From an uncultured bacterium (GTDB lineage Bacteria; Krumholzibacteriota; Krumholzibacteriia; LZORAL124-64-63), in NCBI GenBank assembly GCA_937864225.1, contig CALMJK010000003.1, positions 1 through 64,000 of the forward strand: DNA of 64,000 nucleotides, read 5' to 3'. Below are positions 34,508-42,290 of this stretch, in pieces (within the stretch, counting starts at the first letter, position 1; every line of letters begins with the position of its first letter). The notes beneath the pieces were generated by a model. The model had not been told where the DNA came from. It did no database searches and saw only the letters and a program-made list of their open reading frames with translations. The translations under genes and the position numbers were made by a program.

Positions 34508-35854
34508 ATGGCAAACGGAGGGAAGCGGCTGGCGGGACGGCGCCGCGCGGCAACGTTGGGGCTCGCCGCGCTTGCGGCCGGATTGCTGGCGGGATGCACC
34601 GCGGATCCGGCCGGGCCGCTCGGTTTGGCGCTGCCGTTGGGCACGGGGTTCGACACGTTGCTCGTGCCCCTGGTCTTGGACACGCTCGATAGTTTTGCCC
34701 ACGTCGCCGTGACCGACCCGGACGTGCCTTTCACGCAGAATCAGGTCCTGTACCTGGGCCGCCAGGGGACCGAGCGTTCGGCCATCCTCGCCCGCTACGA
34801 TTTCGACACGTTCCGCGACGCGGCGTGGGACACCGTCTCCTTTACGCTCGAAAACATCCGCAGCGTGCAATTGCGATTGCTCATGCTGAACTATTACAGG
34901 GATTTGCTGCCTACGGCCCCGACGAAGGGGCTCATCAAGCGGTACGAGATCTGGGCCCTCGCCGACACCTTGGCGCCGCAGGCCTACCCTGGGCCCGAGC
35001 CGGTGCTGACGACGCGGCTCGCCTCGGTGGAACGGGCTGGCGGCGAGTCGCTGGAAATCCCCATTCCCCGCGCGCATTTCCTCAGCTGGGTGGCCGCCGG
35101 GACTCACACTGGCCTGATGGTGGCCGAGGGGGACTCGCTCGGATCCGAGGCGGGGCTGCTCGGCTTCGCGTCGCGCGAGTTGACCGTGTATTCGACGCTC
35201 GGGACGCTGGACAGCGCGACCACGGTCGGTCCCACCCTGCGCGTGGAGTTCGTGAGCCCGGACACGTCGGTCGTGCTGCGGCCGCGCGACGACGTTTGCA
35301 CTCTATCGCCCCTCGTGTCGCCTCCGGACGATCCAGCCGACGGCTTCGTGCTGCAGACCCATCGGCGCGACTACCCGACCCTGAGCTTCTCTCTGTCTGA
35401 TCTGCCCGCAGGGGCGGTGGTCAACCGTGCCCTGATCATCCTGACCAGCGACTCCACGCGCAGCTACGGACCGTCCCTGAACGTGGTCTGCGGCGAAGCC
35501 GGGATTTCGCAGGTGCCGGGCGCCGGCGGCACGCTGACCGTGGACGAACTGGCGGAGCGCGTCGAGGGCGTCACGACGATTTACGGCGTGGAACCGACAT
35601 CGGCGCGACGCCTGCAATTCGACGTGACGGCCCGCTTGCAGCGGTGGATCAACGATCCCAGCGAGGAGCCGCGGCGCTGGGTGTTCATGGCGGGCGAGGA
35701 TTTCCTGTTCGTCACGGATCCGGAAACGACCGATCCGGACTTCTACCTGGCGCGGTTGTGGCTTTGGGGAACGCAGGCGCCGAATCCCGAAGATCGCCCG
35801 CGCATGCAGATCTACTACACGCCGCGCGCCACCGCGGGGAAGGAAGCGACATGA
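34508..35854 (+). CDS. lipoprotein, unknown family
   Basis: A 448-aa lipoprotein: signal sequence with basic start and lipobox LLAGC (Cys near residue 30). The rest is β-rich, with two halves that each begin with strands and end with DVTARLQRWI-type or PRAHFLSWV-type segments, similar to carbohydrate-binding-like DNRLRE modules of FCB proteins. No catalytic motif recognised. It follows the ExbD-like gene by 38 bp and overlaps the following outer-membrane gene by 4 bp (ATGA), so it may act as a partner lipoprotein of that barrel. Confidence 0.8.
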   Translation: MANGGKRLAGRRRAATLGLAALAAGLLAGCTADPAGPLGLALPLGTGFDTLLVPLVLDTLDSFAHVAVTDPDVPFTQNQVLYLGRQGTERSAILARYDFDTFRDAAWDTVSFTLENIRSVQLRLLMLNYYRDLLPTAPTKGLIKRYEIWALADTLAPQAYPGPEPVLTTRLASVERAGGESLEIPIPRAHFLSWVAAGTHTGLMVAEGDSLGSEAGLLGFASRELTVYSTLGTLDSATTVGPTLRVEFVSPDTSVVLRPRDDVCTLSPLVSPPDDPADGFVLQTHRRDYPTLSFSLSDLPAGAVVNRALIILTSDSTRSYGPSLNVVCGEAGISQVPGAGGTLTVDELAERVEGVTTIYGVEPTSARRLQFDVTARLQRWINDPSEEPRRWVFMAGEDFLFVTDPETTDPDFYLARLWLWGTQAPNPEDRPRMQIYYTPRATAGKEAT

Positions 35855-37098
35855 GCCACCGCCGGTGTTCTCGACCTTCTCCGCGCCTTGCCGCGCTGGG
35901 CCTGCTGTCGGCAACCGTGGCCGTGTCGATCGCGCTGCCCGCCGGGGCGCAAAGCCCTTTGAGCCTGGTGAATATCGGGCAACCCACGCTGGGCGGCGAT
36001 GCTCGCCTGGAGGGACGCGGCGGTTGGGGCATGGCCGAAAGCGACACGCTCGCGCCCGCCTTCAAGAACTTGGCTGGATTGCCGGGGCTGCGACGAGTGG
36101 CCCTGTCGGTGAGCGGATTCGGCGAGACGATCGCCAGCAGCGGGCCGGAAGGAACACGCGACAACCGTCGAGTCATGGCTCCAGACCTCCGCCTGGCGGT
36201 TCCTTTGCGAAGCGGTCGCGCCGTGTTCACGGCCGGTTTCCGGGCCAGGCGATCGACGCAGTACGACGTGACGGTGTCGCGGGCCTGGACCGTAGCGGGC
36301 GACACGGTGGCGCTGGGCGACGAGCAGTTCGTGCGGGAAGGAACGCAGTTCGCCGTGCCGCTGGGCGCGACCTGCAGCATCACGCCGGCGTTGGCGTTGG
36401 CGGCCGGCCTCAGCCTGGAGCGCGGCGCGATCCGCGAGCGGATCAGCCACTATTTCCTGGACGCGCTGGACAGTTTGGCCACGCTGCGCTCGTCGCGCCT
36501 CGTGCGAGAGGATCGTTTCGCCGGCCTTTCGGCGACGCTCTCGGCGAGGTACGCGCCGTTGCCCGGGTTCGCTCTGGGCGCCGCATGGTCGCCAGGGTGG
36601 GACTGCGACGTGACGCGTGAGGTCGAGACGCTCAACGTGGTCGGGAGCGCGGACACGAGCTACACGCTGCGCATGCCGCCGGCCTGGAGTCTGGGCGCCT
36701 CGTGGCGGCTCGCTCAGCGCTGGTCCATCGGCGCGGATTACGATCTGAGGCAATTCTCGCGCTTGACGGGACGCCCGGACTGGGAGTCGGACCTGACGGA
36801 CGAGTGGTTTCTCGCCCTGGGCTGTGAGAGGTCGGGCTCCCAGGTGCGGCGAGGAGGATGGCGGAATCTGCCGCTGCGACTGGGCGCCACGGTCGGCCGG
36901 TGGGGATATCGAGTCGGGGGCGAGGACGTGCGGGAATGGCGCGTTGCGGCCGGGACCGGCTTCAATTTCCGAGACGGCGGCGGCCGGGTCGACCTCGCGG
37001 TCTCGTACGGGCGCGTGGGGTCGCGCGAGCGCAACGGGTACGGGGACGAGGTTTGGCGACTGGCCGTTTCGGTGATCGGGTTGGAAAAGTACTGGTGA
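35851..37098 (+). CDS. outer-membrane protein, OMPP1/FadL-like
   Basis: A 415-aa exported β-barrel candidate. The signal peptide ends LPAGAQS. The mature start, GDARLEGRGGWGMAESDTLAP then FKNLAGLPG, resembles the 'marker' N terminus of FadL/OMPP1-type and PorV-like proteins. Many strands follow (FTAGFRARRSTQYDVTVS, WSIGADYDLRQFSRL, RVDLAVSYGRVGSRERNGY) and the chain ends VIGLEKYW with an aromatic C-terminal residue. It starts at an ATG overlapping the lipoprotein stop, with GGGGAAGGAAG upstream. It could transport a hydrophobic compound or be a structural porin; the sequence does not decide. Confidence 0.8.
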   Translation: MSHRRCSRPSPRLAALGLLSATVAVSIALPAGAQSPLSLVNIGQPTLGGDARLEGRGGWGMAESDTLAPAFKNLAGLPGLRRVALSVSGFGETIASSGPEGTRDNRRVMAPDLRLAVPLRSGRAVFTAGFRARRSTQYDVTVSRAWTVAGDTVALGDEQFVREGTQFAVPLGATCSITPALALAAGLSLERGAIRERISHYFLDALDSLATLRSSRLVREDRFAGLSATLSARYAPLPGFALGAAWSPGWDCDVTREVETLNVVGSADTSYTLRMPPAWSLGASWRLAQRWSIGADYDLRQFSRLTGRPDWESDLTDEWFLALGCERSGSQVRRGGWRNLPLRLGATVGRWGYRVGGEDVREWRVAAGTGFNFRDGGGRVDLAVSYGRVGSRERNGYGDEVWRLAVSVIGLEKYW

Positions 37099-37131
37099 GC
37101 GGCGCAAGACGCCTCTGACGGCGAGGGAGGC

Positions 37132-37902
37132 ATGATGCGTGAAAATTGGCGGGTGAAGAGAAGGTCGGCGCTGGTCGGCGCCGTCTTGCTGGGGGGCGCG
37201 CTCGTGGGGTCCTGTGGCCCAGCCGCCAACGCGGAGCTGGAGCGATTCCTGGCGCAGCACGGCGCGCTGTCGGCGGCGGAGCGCGAGACCGCGCTGCGCG
37301 CGAAGATCGCCGAGGGGGGACGCTTGGCCATGTTGGCTCACTACGCGCTGGGCAACGATTTCTACCTCGCCGCGGAACAAGGCGAAGGTTCGCTGACTTT
37401 GCTCGATTCGGCGCGGGTGCATTTCGAGGCTGCGGCGGCCCTGGACACCACGTTCGTGGAGGCGTGGGTCAATCTGGGTTCGACCTGGGACGATCTGTCC
37501 GATCGCACGGAAAGCGGCCAGTTGCGGCTCCGTCAGGAACGTTGGGACAAGGCCGAGCGGGCTTACGGCCGCGCACTGGCCTTGAAGCCGACCGACGAGA
37601 AGGCTCAGTGCAACCTGGGGGCCCTGCTCGTGAAACGCCGGCAATACCCGGAGGCGCTGGCGCATTTCAAGAAGGCGCTCGCGGACAACCCGAAAAGCGC
37701 CTTGGCTCACTACAACATCGCCATCATGTTCGCCGACTCCAAGATGTACCGCGAAGCGAAGCGCGAATGGGAAGCGGCGGCGAAATGCGATCCGAAGGGG
37801 GATATCGGGCAGCGCTCACGCGAGAACGTGAAGGTCGTCGAGAAGTTGATGGCGGCTTCGGTTCCGGCGGAATCGGGCCCTCGCGCCGCGGGCGGACACT
37901 GA
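37132..37902 (+). CDS. TPR-repeat lipoprotein
   Basis: A 256-aa protein with signal sequence and a Cys in LVGSCGP (near residue 28) that fits a lipobox loosely. Tetratricopeptide repeats fill the middle: EAWVNLGSTWDDL, WDKAERAYGRALALKPTDEK and YPEALAHFKKALADNPKSAL, then YNIAIMFADSKMYREAKREW. TPR domains mediate protein-protein contacts, so this may be a periplasmic adaptor for the TonB/ExbBD and barrel proteins encoded just upstream. The ATG lies 33 bp past the previous stop and follows GAGGGAGGC. Confidence 0.85.
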   Translation: MMRENWRVKRRSALVGAVLLGGALVGSCGPAANAELERFLAQHGALSAAERETALRAKIAEGGRLAMLAHYALGNDFYLAAEQGEGSLTLLDSARVHFEAAAALDTTFVEAWVNLGSTWDDLSDRTESGQLRLRQERWDKAERAYGRALALKPTDEKAQCNLGALLVKRRQYPEALAHFKKALADNPKSALAHYNIAIMFADSKMYREAKREWEAAAKCDPKGDIGQRSRENVKVVEKLMAASVPAESGPRAAGGH

Positions 37903-37934
37903 CGGCGCGCTGATGGGCGGACGCGAGGAGGAGC

Positions 37935-39080
37935 ATGGCCTTCCCCCTGCCGATCCCGCCGGCTTTGCGCACGATCGCGCGGCCCGGAGCGTCCGTGCTG
38001 ATGGCGTTGAGCGGCGGCGTCGACAGCGCCGTTGCGCTCGCGCTGCTCGTGGAGTTGGGCTGCGAGGTCGAAGCGGTCACCTTTCGAAACTTCCCTCCTC
38101 CTGATGCCGAAAACGATCTGCTGGCGGTCGGACGCGCCGACCGCTCCCTGGGGGCGAGCGAGGCAGCGCGGCGCGTGGCCCAGCTGTGCGGAGTCCGGCA
38201 TCGCGTGGTCGACGTCGCGGCGCAGTTTCGCGCCGCCGTCATCGATCCGTTCGTGACCGATTACACCGCCGGGCGCACGCCCAATCCGTGCATCGCCTGC
38301 AATGCCCGCGTGCGTTTCCCCGAACTGGCGCGCTTGGCCGAGCGCGGCACACCGGCCCTGGTGGCGACGGGACACTATGCGCGCGTGGCGTATGATGCCG
38401 ACGGCGGCGCGCAACTGTGGCGTGGCTTGGATACGGCCAAGGACCAATCGTATTTTCTATATGCCGTGGGACGAGACCGACTGGCGCGAGCCGTGTTTCC
38501 GCTGGGCTGGTTCCGGAAGGAGCAGGTGCGCGCGGCCGCGGCAGCGCTGGGACTGCCGGTCGCGTCGCGTCGCGAAAGCCAGGAGATCTGTTTCGTGCCG
38601 GACGACGATCGCTCCTTTCTCTTCGCGGGCGGCGAGGCAGAAGTACCGGGCGAGATCGTCGATCGCGAGGCGCGCGTGCTGGGCCGGCACCGCGGTCTCG
38701 CCCATTACACCGTCGGACAACGCCGCGGGCTGGGCATCGCGTCGCCGGCGCCGCTGTACGTGCTCGCGCTGGATCGGGACCAGAACAGGCTGATCGTCGG
38801 GCCCGTCGACGCGCTCGACGCGCGGCGCATCGCGTGCGACGATTTCGTGTCGGCGGCGCCGGAAATGGCGGCGCAGGGGCCGCCCCCCGGTGGACGCGGC
38901 TATTGGGCCCGTATCCGTCACCGCCACGCCGGCGCGCCCGTCGCGCGTTGGCGCGTGGACGGCCAGCGCCTGGACGTCGAATTGGCCGCGATGGCGCGGG
39001 GAATCGCGCCTGGGCAGGCCCTGGTTCTTTACCGCGACGACCTCGTGCTCGGCGGCGGTCGCATCCTCGCCGCCTTCTGA
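37935..39080 (+). CDS. mnmA: tRNA-specific 2-thiouridylase
   Basis: MnmA (TrmU), 381 aa, adds sulfur to U34 of tRNA-Glu, -Gln and -Lys. The PP-loop SGGVDSAVAL binds ATP (near residue 26). The catalytic cysteines are Cys in GRTPNPCIACNARVRF and in SQEICFVPDDD, and the domain that grips tRNA carries DQSYFLYAV. The last 110 residues form the β-barrel ends (GLAHYTVGQRRGLGI). Two likely substrates are encoded in this window: tRNA-Glu(TTC) at 23180 and tRNA-Gln(TTG) at 63612. The ATG follows GCGAGGAGG. It is placed between the TPR lipoprotein and the AsmA-like gene, probably in the same transcript. Confidence 0.95.
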   Translation: MAFPLPIPPALRTIARPGASVLMALSGGVDSAVALALLVELGCEVEAVTFRNFPPPDAENDLLAVGRADRSLGASEAARRVAQLCGVRHRVVDVAAQFRAAVIDPFVTDYTAGRTPNPCIACNARVRFPELARLAERGTPALVATGHYARVAYDADGGAQLWRGLDTAKDQSYFLYAVGRDRLARAVFPLGWFRKEQVRAAAAALGLPVASRRESQEICFVPDDDRSFLFAGGEAEVPGEIVDREARVLGRHRGLAHYTVGQRRGLGIASPAPLYVLALDRDQNRLIVGPVDALDARRIACDDFVSAAPEMAAQGPPPGGRGYWARIRHRHAGAPVARWRVDGQRLDVELAAMARGIAPGQALVLYRDDLVLGGGRILAAF

Positions 39081-39103
39081 AGCTCTGGAAAGGGGGCGCC
39101 ATC

Positions 39104-41794
39104 ATGGCCCGATTCTTTCGCCGGCGCGCCGTGCGCGTCGTCCTGGGTGTCTTGGTCCTGCTGATCGCGCTGGCTGCCGCTGCGCCGCTGCTCGTGCCCG
39201 CCGAAAAATTGCGCGAGCTGGCGATCGCGCGCGTGCGCGGCGCCACGGGCGCGGACGTCACTTTCGGGCAGGCGAGTGTGCGTCTGCTGCCGCGGTTGAG
39301 CGTGGCCGTGGCCGATGGCCGCGTGCGAGGCACGGGAGAAGCGCTGGCGCGGGCCACGGGGCAGGCATCTCCTTTGGCGAGCTACGACGTCTCGCTCGAG
39401 CGCCTCGAGCTTTCCGTCGCGTTGCGACCCCTCTTGAAGCGACGCGTGGAGATCGGGCGCGTGCGGCTCGTGCGCCCGGTCGTTGAACTGGTCACGCGGG
39501 CGCCCGTCGCCGCGGACACGACCGCGGGCGCCGCGCAGGCGAGCCCTGCGTCCAAGCCAGGGCTGGCCATCGCGCTGGCGGCGCTGGAGGTGCGCGAAGG
39601 CACGTTGCATTGGTCCGAGGAGGGGACCGGACGGACCGTCGCGGTCGAGGGGTGGCAGCAGGACCTGACGGCGGGCGATCTCACGCGGCTGGCGGCAGCT
39701 CTTCAGGCTTTCGCCTCCGGGACGCCGCTGAGCGGCGAAGGCAGAGGTGCGGCGCGACTGGGGCTCGACCTGCGCGTCGCGTCGCTCACCCTGCGCGGTT
39801 TCGGGCAGGCGTCGCCCCTGGCGTGGCAAGACCTTGAATTCAGCGGCGAGCTCGAAGTGCCGGCGACGGTCGATCGCCTGCGTTTCGCCGTGAACAGGCT
39901 GGCCTGGGGCGGGCAAGCGCTCAGCGGCGAAGGGGAATTGGTCGCCAGCGCGGATGGCGGGCGCCATCTGACGGCCAACTGGCGACTGGCCGATTCGGAG
40001 TTGGCGTCTCTGATGAAGAGCCTGACGACCATGAAGCCGCTGCCTGCCGGGCCCGCGGCCCAGTGGCTGGCCGGTGAGCCCGTGACGCAGGGCAAGCTGG
40101 CCTTGGCGGGTGGGCTGAAGCTGCCCTGGCCGTTGCCGCACGGGGCGGGGGCGTCGTCGGGTGCGCTGCTGGCGGGCCTGGAGGTCGAAGGCTCGGTGCA
40201 GGAGGCCAGCGTGACGTTGCCGGGAGGACTGGGCGTGGCGCAGTTGGACGCGGCGTTCACGCTGCACGAGGGAGTGCTGGCCGTGACGAAGCTGATCGCG
40301 CGCGACCCGCAGCGGGGTCTGGACCTGCGCGGCAACGCCACCCTGCCGGTGTCCGCGGCGGTGGGGAGACTGCGGGCGCAGCTCGAAGGAGAGGTCGATC
40401 TGGCGCAGTTGGCTGCGCTCGCCGCCCTGCTGCCGAAGCCTGACGCACCGGTCGCCGGCCAAGTGAGGCCGGGCCTGGATGCCTACCGCTTCACGGGGCG
40501 GGCCAGGCTGAGCGCGCGGGCCGATCTCGCCGGCGCGCCCGCGGTGACGAACGTGGCGGGCTGGAAGACGCTGCTGAAGGCGGCGGCTCCGGCCGGCGTG
40601 GCGGTCGAGGCGAACGTGGCGGACTTCAGCGTCGCGGGCCAGTGGCTGCAGCCGCCGCTGGCCGTGAGGAAGGTGACCGTCCGCAGCGATCTGCGCGAGG
40701 CGCGGATCGGACTCGAGGGCGCGGCGCATCCCATGCTGCGCGGCGAGGGCGAGGTGCACGTGACGCGGTTCAAACCGGCGCCTCACGCGGAATGCGACCT
40801 GCGGCTCGCCTTCTTCGATGCCGACCGCCTGACCGAAATGGTGACTGCAAGGGGCCCGACCGCCCTGCTTTCTCCTTCTGGCGAGGCGGGGCGGCCGCTC
40901 CTCGAGCTGATCGTGGCCACGGCCCAAGCCGCGCCCGCCGCGGCGGGCGCGGCGCCGGGAGAGCTGCTGCCCGCCGATCTGACGGCATCGTATCGGGCCA
41001 GCGCGGACACCCTGGTGGCCGGCAAGATCCGCTACGAGAAGGCCGAGCTGGCCGGCACGCTGGCGGGACGCGTCTTCGACGCGCCGCAGGTTTCGGCGAG
41101 ACTGTCGACCGGCACCGTCGCGGGCAAGGCCAAGGTGGATTACGCCGCCGATCCCTGGGGGAAACTCACGTTCGATGCCGCTTTCAAGGATGTGCCCGCG
41201 GCTGCGCTGCTGGCGCCCTACGTGCCGGGCGCGGCGCGGCTCTGGGAGGGGAAGATCGGCGGGGACCTGAGCGGCGGCTGCGGGCTAAAGGACAAGCAGG
41301 CAGTGCTGGCGTCGCTGGCGCTCGAGGGGCTGGCGGTTTCGACCAACGGCGTCATCCACGGCAGCGGCCTACTCGCCGGAGTCTCGCAATATCTGGGCGC
41401 GCGTCAGGATTTGAAGGAGATCCGCTTCAAGGACCTCAGCCATCACCTGTCCGTGCGCGATGGGCGTTACGTGATCAGCGACCTGACGCTCGAGGGCCTG
41501 GACACGGATTGGACCGGCGACGGCTGGATCGGCTTCGATGGCGGCATCGATCTGAGGCTGACCGTGAAGCTGCCGGCTGGCTTTCGTCCCGAACTGGGCA
41601 GTCTCGCGCCCCTGGCCGACGCGCTGCGGGGACCGGACGGCCGCATCGTGTTGACCATGAAACTGTCCGGCAAGGCGTCCAGCCCGGAGGTGGGCCTGGA
41701 TCTCACGGCGCCGCGGACGGGTGCCCAGGAACAGCTCAAAGACAAGGCGAAGCTGGGAGTGGACCGCTTGCTTGACAGACTCAAACGAAGGTAG
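39104..41794 (+). CDS. AsmA-family envelope protein
   Basis: An 896-aa AsmA-like protein. One N-terminal membrane helix (VRVVLGVLVLLIALAAAAPLL, residues 10-31) is followed by the AsmA N-terminal domain (LRELAIARVRGATGADVTFG) and a long run of β-strands. The C-terminal segment (GRYVISDLTLEGLDTDW, then RIVLTMKLSGKASSPEV) is the DUF3971/AsmA-C signature. Large AsmA-like proteins are now viewed as bridge-like lipid transporters between the membranes; this is family knowledge, not shown here. The ATG at 39104 follows AAGGGGGCGCC. The frame is open further upstream only over mnmA and is not coding. The stop overlaps a promoter for the following tRNA cluster. Confidence 0.88.
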   Translation: MARFFRRRAVRVVLGVLVLLIALAAAAPLLVPAEKLRELAIARVRGATGADVTFGQASVRLLPRLSVAVADGRVRGTGEALARATGQASPLASYDVSLERLELSVALRPLLKRRVEIGRVRLVRPVVELVTRAPVAADTTAGAAQASPASKPGLAIALAALEVREGTLHWSEEGTGRTVAVEGWQQDLTAGDLTRLAAALQAFASGTPLSGEGRGAARLGLDLRVASLTLRGFGQASPLAWQDLEFSGELEVPATVDRLRFAVNRLAWGGQALSGEGELVASADGGRHLTANWRLADSELASLMKSLTTMKPLPAGPAAQWLAGEPVTQGKLALAGGLKLPWPLPHGAGASSGALLAGLEVEGSVQEASVTLPGGLGVAQLDAAFTLHEGVLAVTKLIARDPQRGLDLRGNATLPVSAAVGRLRAQLEGEVDLAQLAALAALLPKPDAPVAGQVRPGLDAYRFTGRARLSARADLAGAPAVTNVAGWKTLLKAAAPAGVAVEANVADFSVAGQWLQPPLAVRKVTVRSDLREARIGLEGAAHPMLRGEGEVHVTRFKPAPHAECDLRLAFFDADRLTEMVTARGPTALLSPSGEAGRPLLELIVATAQAAPAAAGAAPGELLPADLTASYRASADTLVAGKIRYEKAELAGTLAGRVFDAPQVSARLSTGTVAGKAKVDYAADPWGKLTFDAAFKDVPAAALLAPYVPGAARLWEGKIGGDLSGGCGLKDKQAVLASLALEGLAVSTNGVIHGSGLLAGVSQYLGARQDLKEIRFKDLSHHLSVRDGRYVISDLTLEGLDTDWTGDGWIGFDGGIDLRLTVKLPAGFRPELGSLAPLADALRGPDGRIVLTMKLSGKASSPEVGLDLTAPRTGAQEQLKDKAKLGVDRLLDRLKRR

Positions 41795-41800
41795 TAACGT
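41772..41800 (+). promoter_or_regulatory. promoter of the first tRNA cluster
   Basis: A perfect -35 TTGACA (41772-41777), a 17-bp spacer and TAACGT (41795-41800). The -35 lies inside the last codons of the AsmA-like gene. It would drive tRNA-Ser(TGA), tRNA-Ser(GCT) and tRNA-Arg(ACG). Confidence 0.6.
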
Positions 41801-41877
41801 GCGTTGCTCGCCGCGCGCGGGCGCGGCTTTGGAGAGGGCGGGCAAGCCCGACCCAGGCGTGAGCACGCGTTCTGTCT

Positions 41878-41966
41878 GGAGGGCTAGACCTAACTGGCAA
41901 GGCAGCGGTCTTGAAAACCGCCGGGGGGAAACCCCCTTGAGGGTTCGAATCCCTCGCCCTCCGCCA
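41878..41966 (+). tRNA. tRNA-Ser (TGA)
   Basis: Class II tRNA with a long variable arm (CGGGGGGAAACCCCC). Acceptor GGAGGGC pairs with GCCCTCC; the anticodon stem-loop GCGGT-CTTGAAA-ACCGC gives anticodon TGA; CCA is encoded at 41964-41966. Confidence 0.96.
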
Positions 41967-41979
41967 CGACCGATATCGG

Positions 41980-42072
<93 letters not shown>

Positions 42073-42086
42073 GGGCCGATGAAGGG

Positions 42087-42163
42087 GCGCCCATAGCTCA
42101 ACTGGATAGAGCGTCTGGCTACGGACCAGAAGGTTGGGGGTTCAAATCCTCCTGGGCGTACCA
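42087..42163 (+). tRNA. tRNA-Arg (ACG)
   Basis: Acceptor GCGCCCA with TGGGCGT (one G-U pair), anticodon stem TCTGG/CCAGA with loop CTACGGA giving ACG, and encoded CCA at 42161-42163. The wobble A34 is the standard substrate of TadA, encoded at 46552. Confidence 0.96.
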
Positions 42164-42169
42164 CAATGG

Positions 42170-42204
42170 AAGGGGCTCGCGGCCGGCCGCGAGCCCCTTC
42201 TGGT
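42170..42204 (+). terminator. terminator of the first tRNA cluster
   Basis: A perfect 30-bp palindrome (42170-42199; AAGGGGCTCGCGGCC and its complement) begins 7 bp after the tRNA-Arg CCA and is followed by CTGGTTT. Confidence 0.7.
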
Positions 42205-42290
42205 TTGCGCGAGCGCGACCCGCCCGGTAACCTAGCCGCCGGCGCGGATGGTCGCCGTGGGCGGGCGGCGGCCGCGCTTGAAAGGATGAC

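Noticed and set aside
38417-39103. N-terminal extension of the AsmA-like frame back through mnmA
   Set aside because: The first 229 residues are an out-of-frame reading of mnmA; the membrane helix and ribosome site place the start at 39104.
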